Notes under the pieces: model-generated
Databases searched by the model: none
What the model was told of the DNA's origin: nothing
Seen by the model: only the letters and a program-made list of their open reading frames with translations
Shown here: piece by piece, positions 52,789-62,625 of the stretch
Position numbering within the stretch: position 1 is the stretch's first letter
Layout: every line of letters starts with the position of its first letter
From: an uncultured Eremococcus sp.
GTDB taxonomy: Bacteria; Bacillota; Bacilli; Lactobacillales; Aerococcaceae
NCBI GenBank assembly: GCA_943914835.1
Contig: CALUDO010000002.1
Span: 46,174 to 110,173 of the forward strand
Reading direction: 5' to 3'
Length of the DNA stretch: 64,000 nt
Made by a program: the position numbers and the translations under genes

Positions 52789-54165
52789 TTAAGCGGGTTC
52801 TTGAAGGAGCTGGTTAATATCTGAAATATTCGGATGGCGCGTAATGACCGTCACTCGGTCCCCTACTTGGATTTGGTCTGACCCGGAGGGAAGCAGGAAG
52901 GTATCGTCCCGGTAAATACCAATAATCAACGTGCCTGGAAGAAAGCGCAAGTCCTTCAAACTCCTACCTGTAATGGCTGAAGCCTTAAGAACCTCAAATT
53001 CAAGAGCTTCCACGTCATCCTCATCATTCTCTTCATCTACCAACTTATAGAGGTTAATCACAGAGGAATTCTGAGTCGCCTTCAAGCTCCGAGTTAAACG
53101 GATAATTTTCTCAGCAATTAACTGCTTTGGGGTAACAATTGTATCCAAGCCTAGGTAAGATAAGGGTTTCAACAGGTAAGGACGGTTAATCTTGGTAATT
53201 ACTTTATCTACGTCACGCGATTTAGCATAGAGGGATACAATCATATTTTCCTCATCAATTTCATTCAAGGAAACCACCGCATCATACTTGTCGATACCCT
53301 CGGCATCCAAGAGCTTCTGGTCTGTATTATCCCCATGAATAACATCTACATTGGGGAATTTAAGAGCCAATTCTTGGCAGCGAGACCAATCACTTTCAAT
53401 CACTTTAATTTGCTTACGATGCTTGGCTAGACTTTCAAGTAGATAATAGGTAATCTGTCCGCCACCAATGATCATAATGCGTTGGGCCGTTCGTTTATTT
53501 ACCCGCATGACATCATAGAGCTCCTTAAGATGATGTCGAGCGGCTGTCACATGAATTTCGTCGCCCGCTTCCACTCTAAAAGACCCGTCCGGAATAGTGA
53601 CTTGGTTGCCTCGTTTGACCATACAGACTAGGATAGGATTCTTGAACAAGTTACGGAATTCATCCAAGCTCCTACCATCAATCAAACTACCTTCTTTAAC
53701 TGTGAGGCCAATAATTTGAATATTTCCATGGGCAAATTCTTCAATGGAATTGGCCGTTGGAAAAGTCAGGATTTGTCGAATCAAATGGGCTGCATCCATT
53801 TCAGGGTTTATCATCCGAGACATTCCCATGGCCTGCTCCATAAATGCAACATCTTCTAAATATTCTGGATTACGGACCCGTCCATAGACATGGGGGACCC
53901 CGTAATGCTGAGCCATAATCGAAGAAATGATATTACTTTCATCGGAAGAAGTGACTGCAAGAAAGAAGTCTGCCGTGTTTATTCCTGCTTCTTCCATCAC
54001 CTTGACAGAAGTCCCTGAACCTACAATTCCTTGAATATCATACTTAGAATAGAGTTCATCAACGATGGCCTCATCCTTATCTATCAATATAATATTACAG
54101 GTCTGCCAAAGTGACTCACAAATCGCAGAACCTACTTGACCACCACCACAGATAATAATCTTCAT
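52789..54165 (-). CDS. trkA: Trk potassium uptake regulator TrkA (two RCK domains)
   Basis: A 458-aa cytosolic NAD-binding protein with two full RCK repeats: N-terminal GGGQVGSAICESL and the second copy at IMIIGGGQITYYLLESL, each followed by a TrkA-C domain (about 140-220 and 370-455). It gates the TrkH channel. Its start is 19 bp after trkH. Confidence 0.95.
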   Translation of the reverse strand: MKIIICGGGQVGSAICESLWQTCNIILIDKDEAIVDELYSKYDIQGIVGSGTSVKVMEEAGINTADFFLAVTSSDESNIISSIMAQHYGVPHVYGRVRNPEYLEDVAFMEQAMGMSRMINPEMDAAHLIRQILTFPTANSIEEFAHGNIQIIGLTVKEGSLIDGRSLDEFRNLFKNPILVCMVKRGNQVTIPDGSFRVEAGDEIHVTAARHHLKELYDVMRVNKRTAQRIMIIGGGQITYYLLESLAKHRKQIKVIESDWSRCQELALKFPNVDVIHGDNTDQKLLDAEGIDKYDAVVSLNEIDEENMIVSLYAKSRDVDKVITKINRPYLLKPLSYLGLDTIVTPKQLIAEKIIRLTRSLKATQNSSVINLYKLVDEENDEDDVEALEFEVLKASAITGRSLKDLRFLPGTLIIGIYRDDTFLLPSGSDQIQVGDRVTVITRHPNISDINQLLQEPA

Positions 54166-54183
54166 TTGTATCCTCCTCTTCTT

Positions 54184-55629
54184 CTAAGAACGCCATACCT
54201 TATAGTTGAACAAGATAATCATAGGATAAATCTCCAACCGCCCCAGGATCATGAGGAGCGTCAGGACTAGCTTTGTTAATCCGGTAAAGGAAGCATAGGA
54301 ACCCGTCGGCCCCACCACTCCCATACCTGGGCCAATATTATTAATGGTCGCCGTGACCGCAGAAAAAGCAGTGAGAAAACCATCTTGAGTAATGGAAACA
54401 ACTAAAAGTCCGACTAGGAAAACCGCTATATAGACTCCAAAATAAATAAAGGTCTTACGAATAAAAGGCTCAGCCAAGGGTTCTCCATCTACAGTAATAG
54501 GGAGGACCCTGAGAGGTTGCAAGGTCAGCTTAATTTCCCGGAAGACGGTCTTCACATATATTAAGAGACGTGATACCTTGAGCCCCCCTGCGGTTGACCC
54601 TGCCATCCCCCCCGAGAACATCAATATCAAGAGGATGATATGAGAGAAGAGGGGCCAACCATCAAAATCAGCCGTCGCATAGCCTGTCGTTGAAATAACC
54701 GTTGATACTGTAAACAAAACATCCCTAAATAGGTGTTCCAAGGAATCATAAGTATCCCCAATATTTATCATTATTAAGAGGATGGCTCCTCCAATCAGAG
54801 CCAAGAAGAATCTAAGTTCTTCATTTCTGAAGACTTCTTTACCACGCTGATTCAGTAGAAAATAATATAAATTAAAGTTAACTCCAAACAAAATCATAGC
54901 GATTGAGAGCACATACTCAGCTGCAGGATTATTAAAATATCCAACGCTCGCTGCCTTATTAGCAAAACCACCTGTCCCAGCCGCTCCTATAGCATAGATT
55001 GTTGCATCAAACAGCCCCATCCCTGTCAGCATTAAGATTCCAATCAGCAGCAAGGTCATTATCAAATAAATTCGGTAAAGCATGAGGGCATAATTTTTGT
55101 TCTTAGCGACCAATTTACCAAACTTGGGACCTGGCACTTCAGCCCGCATGATGTTTACCGACCCTTCTCCAAGCTGAGGCGTAAAGGCAAAGGCAAATAC
55201 TAGAATTCCCATGCCGCCGACCAAATGGGAGAAACTCCGCCAGAATAGCATGGACTGACTTAGGGCTTCCAGATCGTCCAAAATGGAGGCACCCGTTGTG
55301 GTGAAACCTGAAGCCATTTCGAATGTAGCATCAATAATACTTGGAATCTCCCCCGCCAAAACAAAGGGTAGACCACCAAAGAAAGACAATATCAACCAAG
55401 ATAGAGAAGTAATAGCCATCCCATCAATAAAAGTATATTTGGGTCTGTCAGGCTGCAATTGTCCAAGACCCAAACCTAAACACAAAAGAATAGCGATAAC
55501 AATTACAAAGGATACGATGGTTTTGAGGGCTTCCCCATACAACAGGGCCACCAAGATAGGAAATAACAATAAACCAGCCTCTAGGTAACAGATTTTGCCT
55601 AGAAAACTGAAGACAACTCTTTTATTCAT
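54184..55629 (-). CDS. trkH: Trk potassium transporter membrane subunit
   Basis: A 481-aa integral membrane protein of the TrkH/KtrB superfamily. Selectivity-filter repeats seen as SGFTTTGASI, GAAGTGGFANK and STTGYATADFDG; the last is near NNIGPGMGVVGP. Starts behind AAAGGAG. With TrkA it makes the potassium uptake unit. Confidence 0.95.
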   Translation of the reverse strand: MNKRVVFSFLGKICYLEAGLLLFPILVALLYGEALKTIVSFVIVIAILLCLGLGLGQLQPDRPKYTFIDGMAITSLSWLILSFFGGLPFVLAGEIPSIIDATFEMASGFTTTGASILDDLEALSQSMLFWRSFSHLVGGMGILVFAFAFTPQLGEGSVNIMRAEVPGPKFGKLVAKNKNYALMLYRIYLIMTLLLIGILMLTGMGLFDATIYAIGAAGTGGFANKAASVGYFNNPAAEYVLSIAMILFGVNFNLYYFLLNQRGKEVFRNEELRFFLALIGGAILLIMINIGDTYDSLEHLFRDVLFTVSTVISTTGYATADFDGWPLFSHIILLILMFSGGMAGSTAGGLKVSRLLIYVKTVFREIKLTLQPLRVLPITVDGEPLAEPFIRKTFIYFGVYIAVFLVGLLVVSITQDGFLTAFSAVTATINNIGPGMGVVGPTGSYASFTGLTKLVLTLLMILGRLEIYPMIILFNYKVWRS

Positions 55630-55691
55630 ACGAACTCCTTTACATTCTCGAATGAATACAGTGTAACACTTTCCTCTTCTCTACCAAAGAC

Positions 55692-55726
55692 AAAAAAAGA
55701 AAAGCTCGGGAAGATCCCAAGCTTTT
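55692..55726 (-). terminator. Terminator after fba
   Basis: AAAAGCT-GGGA / TCCC-AGCTTTT stem followed by CTTTTTTTG on the minus strand. Confidence 0.88.
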
Positions 55727-55738
55727 CTAGCTATTATA

Positions 55739-56596
55739 TTAGGCTTTGTGGCTAGAACCAAACATATCCATGGTTGCCTTAGTGGTAGCCACAATCGCAT
55801 CAAATCCAGGTTTGATAATCTTACGTGGGTCATATACCTCACTATCTGAATTTAACTTCTCACGAACAGCCTTGGTCCATTGTTGTTGTAACTCTGTGTT
55901 TACATTAATCTTAGCGTGGCCCCGTTGAATAGCTTCTTTAATTTGATGTTCAGGAATCCCTGAACCACCATGAAGAACGAGAGGTGCCCCAGTCAATTCA
56001 GAAATTTCTGTCATTTCGTCGAAGCCTAGAACAGGTTCTCCGACATAATTACCATGGACAGATCCCAGTGCAGCAGCCAAGGCATCAATACCAGCTTCCT
56101 TAACCATCCGTAAGCATTCTTGAGGATCAGCGTATTGAACACCTCCGGTCACACCATCTTCAGTTCCACCAACGGTGCCGACTTCTGCTTCTACGGAAAC
56201 ACCTTTAGGATGAGCATAGTCAACAACTTCTTTGGTTAACTCAATATTCTCATCAATTGGGAAATGAGAATGATCAAACATAACTGAAGAGAAACCAGCA
56301 TCAATGTATCGTTTAGCAACTTCTACAGAAGAGCCATGGTCTAAGTGTAAGGCAACTGGAACAGTAATATCCATTGCTTCCACAAGCGCATTTACCATTG
56401 CCACTACGAGTTCTGGACCACCCATATACTTACCTGCACCTTCAGAAACTCCCAAGATAATTGGAGATTCATTTTCCTGAGCAGCAGTTAGGACGGCCTG
56501 CGTCCATTCAAGGTTATTGATGTTAAATTGACCCACCGCATAGCCTTCATTTTTTGCCTTTTCTAACATTTCTTTCATACTTACCAATCGTGACAT
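55739..56596 (-). CDS. fba: Class II fructose-1,6-bisphosphate aldolase
   Basis: A 285-aa zinc aldolase of glycolysis. Motifs: [13 protein letters not shown], the zinc-site [18 protein letters not shown], and [17 protein letters not shown]. The ATG at 56596 is behind AGGAGG; the longer frame from 56623 is not supported. A TATAAT lies about 35 bases upstream. Confidence 0.96.
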   Translation of the reverse strand: MSRLVSMKEMLEKAKNEGYAVGQFNINNLEWTQAVLTAAQENESPIILGVSEGAGKYMGGPELVVAMVNALVEAMDITVPVALHLDHGSSVEVAKRYIDAGFSSVMFDHSHFPIDENIELTKEVVDYAHPKGVSVEAEVGTVGGTEDGVTGGVQYADPQECLRMVKEAGIDALAAALGSVHGNYVGEPVLGFDEMTEISELTGAPLVLHGGSGIPEHQIKEAIQRGHAKINVNTELQQQWTKAVREKLNSDSEVYDPRKIIKPGFDAIVATTKATMDMFGSSHKA

Positions 56597-56650
56597 GATA
56601 AATACCTCCTTAATTATTCTCAAGAATATTATAATAGAAAGACTTTAAAA

Positions 56651-56693
56651 AAACCAGCCAAAACCATTAGGTTAATTGGTGGCTGTCTTCAAT
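56651..56693 (-). terminator. Terminator-like hairpin before fba
   Basis: AGCCACCAA.. and ..TTGGCT pair on the minus strand, followed by GGTTTTTTT. It would end rpoE transcripts before the fba promoter. Confidence 0.55.
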
Positions 56694-56750
56694 CAAAGAA
56701 TCAGCCGAATATTAACTGGTCATATATCGTCCAACCCCAAACATAAAGAT

Positions 56751-56777
56751 ACCAGTGGTTCATTCCAAACCACTGGT
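56751..56777 (-). terminator. Hairpin after rpoE
   Basis: ACCAGTGGTT / AACCACTGGT perfect 10-bp stem with 7-base loop, a few bases after the rpoE stop; its T tract is poor. Confidence 0.6.
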
Positions 56778-56792
56778 TCCATCTCATGATAT

Positions 56793-57491
56793 TTATCTAT
56801 CGGCTTCTGGGTCTTCTCCAGAGTAGGTGTCCTGATCTTGATCAAAGTCATCTTCAAGATCGTCATCCTCTTCATCGTCGCCAACAAAATCATCGTCCAA
56901 ATCCGCCTCTTCACCGCCGATTTCAGACAAATCGCTAGCATAAGCCTCGAGTTCAGCATCGGCATCATCATCTTCGTCTATATCTTCAGACTCGATACTA
57001 GCCAATTTATCATTCACTTCTTCTTCATCATCATCTTCATCATCCTCATTATCTGAGAATACGTCATCTTCATCAATTTGATCATAAATGTCATCAACAT
57101 CTTCAGGATCATCATCATTGTAGTCAATCATATCATCATGCTCATCAAAGGCATTCATGGTCCGTTTCCTCTTACGACGACGGTGACGTGGCAGGTCTTC
57201 ATCGTCAATTGAATTTACAATTTCTTCGTCAATCGCATCTATCGCATACCAAGCCCGAAGTCCCCAACGGTTTTCTCCTAGGGAAATGAAACGGCCATCA
57301 ATATTTAAATCGGTATAAAATCTTGCCATCTTGCCTTCTAATTGGTCTTCGCTCAAGTTGAGGTAGGCCTGAATGGTTTCTAATAACTGGTTAAAGTCAT
57401 GGACGTCTCCAGACTCTTCCAGAATTGCATAGGCCACTTCAACCATGGATAATTCTTCAATATTTGAGTCTTTGAATGCTTGCAATTCCAT
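56793..57491 (-). CDS. rpoE: RNA polymerase delta subunit
   Basis: A 232-aa protein with an N-terminal HARE-HTH domain (about 1-90; MVEVAYAILEESG, WGLRAWY) and a C-terminal half made almost only of Asp and Glu. Delta speeds up RNA polymerase recycling and start-site selectivity in Firmicutes. The acidic tail (about 120 residues) is long for the family, and low-complexity; its coding strand is a GAT/GAA-rich tract. Confidence 0.95.
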   Translation of the reverse strand: MELQAFKDSNIEELSMVEVAYAILEESGDVHDFNQLLETIQAYLNLSEDQLEGKMARFYTDLNIDGRFISLGENRWGLRAWYAIDAIDEEIVNSIDDEDLPRHRRRKRKRTMNAFDEHDDMIDYNDDDPEDVDDIYDQIDEDDVFSDNEDDEDDDEEEVNDKLASIESEDIDEDDDADAELEAYASDLSEIGGEEADLDDDFVGDDEEDDDLEDDFDQDQDTYSGEDPEADR

Positions 57492-57532
57492 CTTGCACTT
57501 CCTTCCTTCCGATACTTATCTATAGTACCGAT

Positions 57533-57952
57533 TTATCCTTGATAAATCAATCTATAATGATAGTTTCCCATTAATTGGTCTTGTTGGTAAATTCGGTAAT
57601 TCACCTCTAAATCGATGTTTTCAGACCCTTCCTTTAAGGAAAGATGATCTGTTTCCACCCGGAGAGCCATCAAACCGCCTGGTGTTTGGTAATCAAAGTG
57701 ATAGCTTTCTCCTAAGGCAAAAACTAACTTATAGTTCGGCTGGTGGATCTCTACCTGGTAAGCCTCTTGGCTGGCCAGTCGATACCACTTAATAGTAATT
57801 TGAGTCCCTTGTGGATGGATATATTCCAGCTTGGAATAGGTCTTTAATTGATAGAAAGTGGCTCCCACTTGGTGGTCAAAGACATCCGCTCGATCAATCC
57901 CCGCATAATCTACCCTTTGGTCTAGGGTCACTATCCCTTTCTGCCTCTGCAT
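57533..57952 (-). CDS. DUF1934 protein (YwiB-like)
   Basis: A 139-aa calycin-like beta-barrel protein of the YwiB family, function unknown. Starts MQRQKGIVTLDQRVDY, with YLQ-type strands and the LEVNYRIYQQDQLMGNYHYRL end. Neighbours rpoE, as often in Firmicutes, about 40 bp upstream of it. Confidence 0.82.
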   Translation of the reverse strand: MQRQKGIVTLDQRVDYAGIDRADVFDHQVGATFYQLKTYSKLEYIHPQGTQITIKWYRLASQEAYQVEIHQPNYKLVFALGESYHFDYQTPGGLMALRVETDHLSLKEGSENIDLEVNYRIYQQDQLMGNYHYRLIYQG

Positions 57953-58035
57953 AAAGCCCTCCTATCATACCTTCTAAGCATAAAGTCTGTTATAATCCAA
58001 TCATACAGAAATAACCATAAGATTGGAGTTCTTTG

Positions 58036-58872
58036 ATGAATCCTCAGCTAAATTCAATGATAAACCAGTTTCACTGGTTATCATACCATGAAGACAATAA
58101 TCCCGACAAGGATGATCCCAACTCCTGCCTGGCCTATCAAGACAGCTTTATCCGCTACCTCCCTGTCTACAACCAGGACCCAACAAATCAAGCCACCGCT
58201 ATCCTTCACTTCTACCCTCTAAAAAAACCTTCCATTCTCCTGGGGGGCAAGGATACTCGTCTCCCCTACTTAGAACAGGGGATTCAATACCTGAAAGATT
58301 CTGGTTACCAGGTGGTCGTCCGTCCCCATGGGGGATTGGCCGTAGTGAATGACCCCGGTGTCTTAAACCTGGCCATGGTCCTAGACCAAGATTACCTGAA
58401 CTTGACCATCGACCAAGCCTATACCTACATGGTGGACTTAATTAGAGCCAGTCTGGCCGATTACAAACTCCCCTTAGACAGTTATGAAGTCACCGACTCT
58501 TATTGTCCAGGCAAATTCGACCTGGTCGTGCGTGGGCAAAAAATTGGTGGCATAGCTCAACGTCGTTTTAAATCAGGGGTAACTGTAGCTGCCTATATCT
58601 CTGTTAATGGTATCCAAAAAGACCGGTCCCAAGTCGTTAAAGAATTCTACCAAGTCTCTGGAGCTGATGCTTCCTATCCTAAGGTCAATCTTTCTTCAAT
58701 GACTAGCTTGACCGACTATATGGACCAGGACCTTAGCCTTGCGGATTATGAAGACAAGGTTCGCCAATCTTTCCCAGTATTATCAGAACCTAGCTACCAG
58801 GAAGATCCGGTCCTCACAAGCATTTACCAAGACCGACTTCAACAGGCTCACCAACGCAGTCAGAAACTATAA
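58036..58872 (+). CDS. Lipoyl/octanoyl transferase family protein (LipL/LplA-type)
   Basis: A 278-aa BPL/LplA/LipB-fold protein. The nucleotide/lipoyl loop RPHGGLAVVNDPG is visible, and a Cys in SYCPGKFDLVVRGQKIGGIAQRR sits where LipL/LipM have their acyl-carrying Cys, so an amidotransferase or octanoyltransferase is likelier than an ATP-using ligase. It attaches lipoate or octanoate to lipoyl domains. The ATG at 58036 is behind GGAG. The HD gene follows at 28 bp. Confidence 0.82.
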   Translation: MNPQLNSMINQFHWLSYHEDNNPDKDDPNSCLAYQDSFIRYLPVYNQDPTNQATAILHFYPLKKPSILLGGKDTRLPYLEQGIQYLKDSGYQVVVRPHGGLAVVNDPGVLNLAMVLDQDYLNLTIDQAYTYMVDLIRASLADYKLPLDSYEVTDSYCPGKFDLVVRGQKIGGIAQRRFKSGVTVAAYISVNGIQKDRSQVVKEFYQVSGADASYPKVNLSSMTSLTDYMDQDLSLADYEDKVRQSFPVLSEPSYQEDPVLTSIYQDRLQQAHQRSQKL

Positions 58873-58900
58873 AGTAAGATTAGGATCTAAGGAGGTTATT

Positions 58901-60301
58901 ATGTCCCTTTCAAAGTCCAACTACCTCGACCAAGTACTCAGTCGGGAGAAGGTCTTCCGTGACCCTGTCCATGACTACATCCATATCCAAGACCGGGTCA
59001 TCCTAGACTTGGTTAACTCTCGTGAATTCCAACGTCTCCGTCGTATCAAACAGCTAGGGACCTCATCCTATACCTTCCATGGAGCAGAGCATTCTCGTTT
59101 CAACCATTCCTTAGGAGTATATGAAATTACTCGCCGGATCATTAATAACTTCGTCCGCAATTACCCTTGTCAAGAAGCTGGAGATGGTCTCTGGGATGAC
59201 TCACAACGTATGGTGGCCCTTTGTGCCGCCCTCTTACACGATATTGGCCATGGGCCCTTCTCCCACACTTTTGAAGGGATCTTCCAGACCAACCATGAGG
59301 CCCTCACCCAGGAGATTATTCTCTCTGACCAAACCGAAGTCAACCAAATTCTAAGAGCCTATGATCCTGACCTGGCCAGCCAGGTTGCTCAGGTCATTAA
59401 TAAGACCTATCCCAACCAGCAAGTGGTTCAATTGATATCTAGCCAGATTGATGCCGATCGGATGGACTACCTCCTACGTGATGCTTATTATGCCGGAGTT
59501 TCATACGGTCAGTTTGATTTGACCCGAATTCTCCGGGTCATCCGCCCCTACCAGAATCAAATCGTTTTTGACTATGCTGGTATGCATGCAGTCGAAGATT
59601 ATATTGTCTCCCGCTATCAAATGTATATGCAGGTCTATTTCCACCCTGTCTCCCGCGGAATGGAAGAGCTCTTACAGAATCTCCTACGCCGGGCTAAGTA
59701 CTGTTATACTCATCATGCTCAAGACATGCGGTTTGATATTGACCTCCTTCTCCCCTTCCTAGAACAAGACTGGACCTTGGAGGACTATCTCAAGCTAGAT
59801 GACCACCTCATGTCAGCCTATTTCACCCATTGGTTAGAAGAAGAGGACCCTATTCTCCAAGACCTGGCTTACAGATTTTTGAACCGCAAACCCTTGAAGT
59901 CTATGTTAATTACCCAAGAAGCCCATGATGAACTGGTAACCGCTCTTCATAAAGAACTAGTTGAAAATAAGTATGATCCTGACTATTACCTGGGTGAAAA
60001 TTCTTCTTATGACCTTCCCTATGACTACTTCAAGCCTTATCAGTCCAACAATCAGAAGGTCCAAATTGATTTAATCACCAAGACAGGGCAAGTGGTTGAA
60101 CTATCACAAGTCTCTGCCTTGGTCAATTCCTTGGCTGGTCGTGAACGGGGGGACCACCGTCTCTACTTCCCCCGAGAAATCCTCTACCACTTACAGGATC
60201 AAGCTCCTGAAGATTTAAATCCTGATCAAAGGAAGATTGTCCAAGCCCATGCCCAAGAGAGCCAAGATGTCACTTTTCATATCCAACAGCGCCTTTTCTA
60301 A
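58901..60301 (+). CDS. HD-domain phosphohydrolase (YwfO/dGTPase-like)
   Basis: A 466-aa cytosolic protein with the HD metal motifs: FNHSLGVYEITRR, ALLHDIGHGPFSH and DADRMDYLLRD. It fits the YwfO group, related to dNTP triphosphohydrolases; nucleotide hydrolysis is expected. The ATG at 58901 has AAGGAGG upstream. Upstream frame readings into the previous gene were rejected. Confidence 0.9.
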   Translation: MSLSKSNYLDQVLSREKVFRDPVHDYIHIQDRVILDLVNSREFQRLRRIKQLGTSSYTFHGAEHSRFNHSLGVYEITRRIINNFVRNYPCQEAGDGLWDDSQRMVALCAALLHDIGHGPFSHTFEGIFQTNHEALTQEIILSDQTEVNQILRAYDPDLASQVAQVINKTYPNQQVVQLISSQIDADRMDYLLRDAYYAGVSYGQFDLTRILRVIRPYQNQIVFDYAGMHAVEDYIVSRYQMYMQVYFHPVSRGMEELLQNLLRRAKYCYTHHAQDMRFDIDLLLPFLEQDWTLEDYLKLDDHLMSAYFTHWLEEEDPILQDLAYRFLNRKPLKSMLITQEAHDELVTALHKELVENKYDPDYYLGENSSYDLPYDYFKPYQSNNQKVQIDLITKTGQVVELSQVSALVNSLAGRERGDHRLYFPREILYHLQDQAPEDLNPDQRKIVQAHAQESQDVTFHIQQRLF

Positions 60302-60334
60302 AAAACGTCCATTCTAAATCCCCAACCAAGACAT

Positions 60335-60373
60335 GGCCAGGGGCCCTAGTTCAATGACTAGAGGCCCCTGGCC
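60335..60373 (-). terminator. Strong hairpin between converging genes
   Basis: GGCCAGGGGCC..TAGT pairs with ACTA..GGCCCCTGGCC (about 15 bp). No long T run on either side, so terminator function is probable but not certain. Confidence 0.6.
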
Positions 60374-60386
60374 TTAATATTAGATA

Positions 60387-61586
60387 TTATTCTTCTGAAG
60401 TATCATTTAAATAATCCAAAGCAAATTCCACATGGAAGTTACTGATTAGGGGCAGGGCCCGTTCATCCAAGTTAAATTTCTCATGGTGAACACTATACGA
60501 CGTAGCCTCGGAACTCCTTACACCGACCCTTCCATACAACCCCGGTATTTCTGCCAAATAATCAGCAAAGTCGTCTGCCCCCATTAAGGGTCCAAATTCC
60601 CGAATGACCTGGTCATCACCCACTAATTTGGCAGCTACAGCTTGTCCCCGCTCAGCTGAAGCTGGAGTATTAATGACTGGAGCGGCCGCGCCATAATTGG
60701 AGAATGTAATGCTAGCCCCATGAATACTTGCCGTCGTCTGAGCAATGGCTTCAATGCGTTCCAGATACTTCACCCGGCTCTCATGACTGATCGTTCTCAA
60801 AGTTCCTTCAATCTTAGCATGATTGGCAATAATATTGTAACGCGTTCCAGAATTAAAACGACCAATCCCCACGACCACACTGTCTTTAGGGCTCACTTGA
60901 CGGGCAACAATATTCTGCAACTCCGTAACAATATTCGCTCCGGCAACTAGGGCATCAATTCCATTATCAGGAGCCGCCACATGGCAAGATTTCCCTTCCA
61001 CTTCAATAGTGAAGATATCACACGAAGCATTCAAAGACCCTGGCGATGCAATTAACTTTCCATATTCTAGGAAGGGATCAACATGAATTCCAAAACACTG
61101 GTCTACATCCTTCAAGAGTCCACTTTGGACGAATTGTTTGGCACCCGCCCCAATCTCTTCTGCCTGTTGGAAGCCTAGAAGAACAGTCCCTGCAAAGAGA
61201 TCTCGGTGATCATTTAAATATTTGGCCGCTCCCAAGAGACCGGCCGTGTGAGCATCATGTCCACAGGCGTGCATTAACCCAGGATTTTCAGAGGCGTAGT
61301 CGACTCCCGTTGCTTCAGTAATTTCGAGAGCATCAATGTCTGCCCGTAAGAAAATAGTCTTAGCTCTGGTCTGGCCATCTACTAAAGATTTACTTCCTTC
61401 AATTCGGCCAAGGGTTCCTGTTTCACCCACCTTCTCATATGGTATACCTAAATCTGTCAGGATGGTATGAATGCGGTCAGCTGTTTCATATTCTTTCAAG
61501 CTCGACTCTGGATGGCGGTGGAACTCCCGTCGCCAAGCAATAATTTGATCACTTAATTGTTCAATCTCTGGATTTAATCCTACCAT
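60387..61586 (-). CDS. M20 family amidohydrolase (HipO-like)
   Basis: A 399-aa cytosolic metal-dependent amidohydrolase. Seen: FHRHPESSLKEYET at the start, ADIDAL, HACGHDAHTAGLLG, QQAEEIGAGAKQ and GADDFADY, the M20D hippurate-hydrolase/N-acyl-amino-acid pattern. It is the third gene of the methionine T-box operon, so an N-acyl-methionine or Met-containing amide is a plausible substrate. Starts behind AGGAGG. Confidence 0.92.
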   Translation of the reverse strand: MVGLNPEIEQLSDQIIAWRREFHRHPESSLKEYETADRIHTILTDLGIPYEKVGETGTLGRIEGSKSLVDGQTRAKTIFLRADIDALEITEATGVDYASENPGLMHACGHDAHTAGLLGAAKYLNDHRDLFAGTVLLGFQQAEEIGAGAKQFVQSGLLKDVDQCFGIHVDPFLEYGKLIASPGSLNASCDIFTIEVEGKSCHVAAPDNGIDALVAGANIVTELQNIVARQVSPKDSVVVGIGRFNSGTRYNIIANHAKIEGTLRTISHESRVKYLERIEAIAQTTASIHGASITFSNYGAAAPVINTPASAERGQAVAAKLVGDDQVIREFGPLMGADDFADYLAEIPGLYGRVGVRSSEATSYSVHHEKFNLDERALPLISNFHVEFALDYLNDTSEE

Positions 61587-61619
61587 GGTTTAGTCCTCCT
61601 ATACCTTAATTTTTTATCA

Positions 61620-61651
61620 AAAAAGGGGCATAGACTACAAGCCTGGCCCCT
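61620..61651 (-). terminator. Weak terminator between metQ copy 2 and the amidohydrolase gene
   Basis: AGGGGC / GCCCCT stem with a large loop, followed by TTTTTT on the minus strand; likely leaky. Confidence 0.5.
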
Positions 61652-61660
61652 CAAACTATC

Positions 61661-62584
61661 TTATTCACTGTCTGAACTAGATTCGCTTTCTTCGGAATCT
61701 AGGCCACTAGAATCTGCTTCAACATTGATTGGATATTCATCCTTATCTGTCCAAGCAGGTAAGTCTGCACCTTCCGATACTTCCGCTAACTTATCAGAAA
61801 CTTCTGACGTTTGGTATAGTTCAACAATATGTTTGTAAAGTTCATTGTCCTTATCCTCAGACCGTGTCACAATGGTGTTCTTATAGTCTGCTGGTAGACT
61901 CTCAATATCATCTCCATCAGAGAAAATAGCATCATCTACAGATAGGCCCGCATCTAAGGCAAAGTTATTATTAACAAAAGCGGCAGCCACATCAGGTAGT
62001 GATGCAGGCAATTGAGCTGCATCTAATTCTTGGAATTCAATATTCTTGTCATTCTTAGTCACATCATCTACACCTGGTAAGACGCCCGCTGCATCATCCA
62101 CTTCAATCACTCCGGCTTGTTCAAGAGCAAGCAAGGCCCGGCCGCCATTCGTAGGATCATTAGGAATCGCCACAGTGTCGCCATCAGCTAGTTCATCTAG
62201 ACTTTCGATCTTCTCAGAATACGCTCTTAAAGGAGCCACATAGGTAAATCCTAAGGGGATAAGATCGCCGTCATTGGACTGATTCCAATCATTCAAGAAG
62301 GCTACATGCTGGAAGGCGTTAAGGTCGACAGACCCGTCTTGAACAGCAATATTTGGTTGGACATAGTCAGTAAATAGGACAACCTCAAGTTCAATCCCTT
62401 CTTCCCCTGCCTTGTCCCTAACTAGGTTCCAAACATCTTCTTCATATTCACTAGCTACACCAACAGACACCTTCTCACCATCAAAAGGCTTGTCCTCTTC
62501 CGCTAGCACACTAGGCGCAGCAAAGCCTGCCAACAATAATCCTGATAGGGTCCATCCAGCTACTTTATTAACTAATTTTTTCAT
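61661..62584 (-). CDS. metQ: MetQ/NlpA-family binding protein, copy 2
   Basis: A 307-aa extracellular binding protein of the methionine importer family. Family stretches seen: LFTDYVQPNIAVQDGSVDLNAFQH, IPNDPTNGGRALLALEQAG. The signal peptide ends VLAEEDK, a signal peptidase I site; there is no lipobox Cys. The last ~18 residues are Ser, Glu and Asp only. It is 42 bp behind copy 1 and is part of the same T-box operon. The two copies are clearly related along the whole length. Confidence 0.93.
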   Translation of the reverse strand: MKKLVNKVAGWTLSGLLLAGFAAPSVLAEEDKPFDGEKVSVGVASEYEEDVWNLVRDKAGEEGIELEVVLFTDYVQPNIAVQDGSVDLNAFQHVAFLNDWNQSNDGDLIPLGFTYVAPLRAYSEKIESLDELADGDTVAIPNDPTNGGRALLALEQAGVIEVDDAAGVLPGVDDVTKNDKNIEFQELDAAQLPASLPDVAAAFVNNNFALDAGLSVDDAIFSDGDDIESLPADYKNTIVTRSEDKDNELYKHIVELYQTSEVSDKLAEVSEGADLPAWTDKDEYPINVEADSSGLDSEESESSSDSE

Positions 62585-62625
62585 GGGTATTCTCCTTTTC
62601 CTTGTTTGTCCTTATTCTATACTAC

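Noticed and set aside
56838..57056. Ile/Phe-rich plus-strand frame inside rpoE
   Set aside because: It is the antisense of the Asp/Glu-rich tail of the delta subunit; such tracts always give hydrophobic antisense frames.
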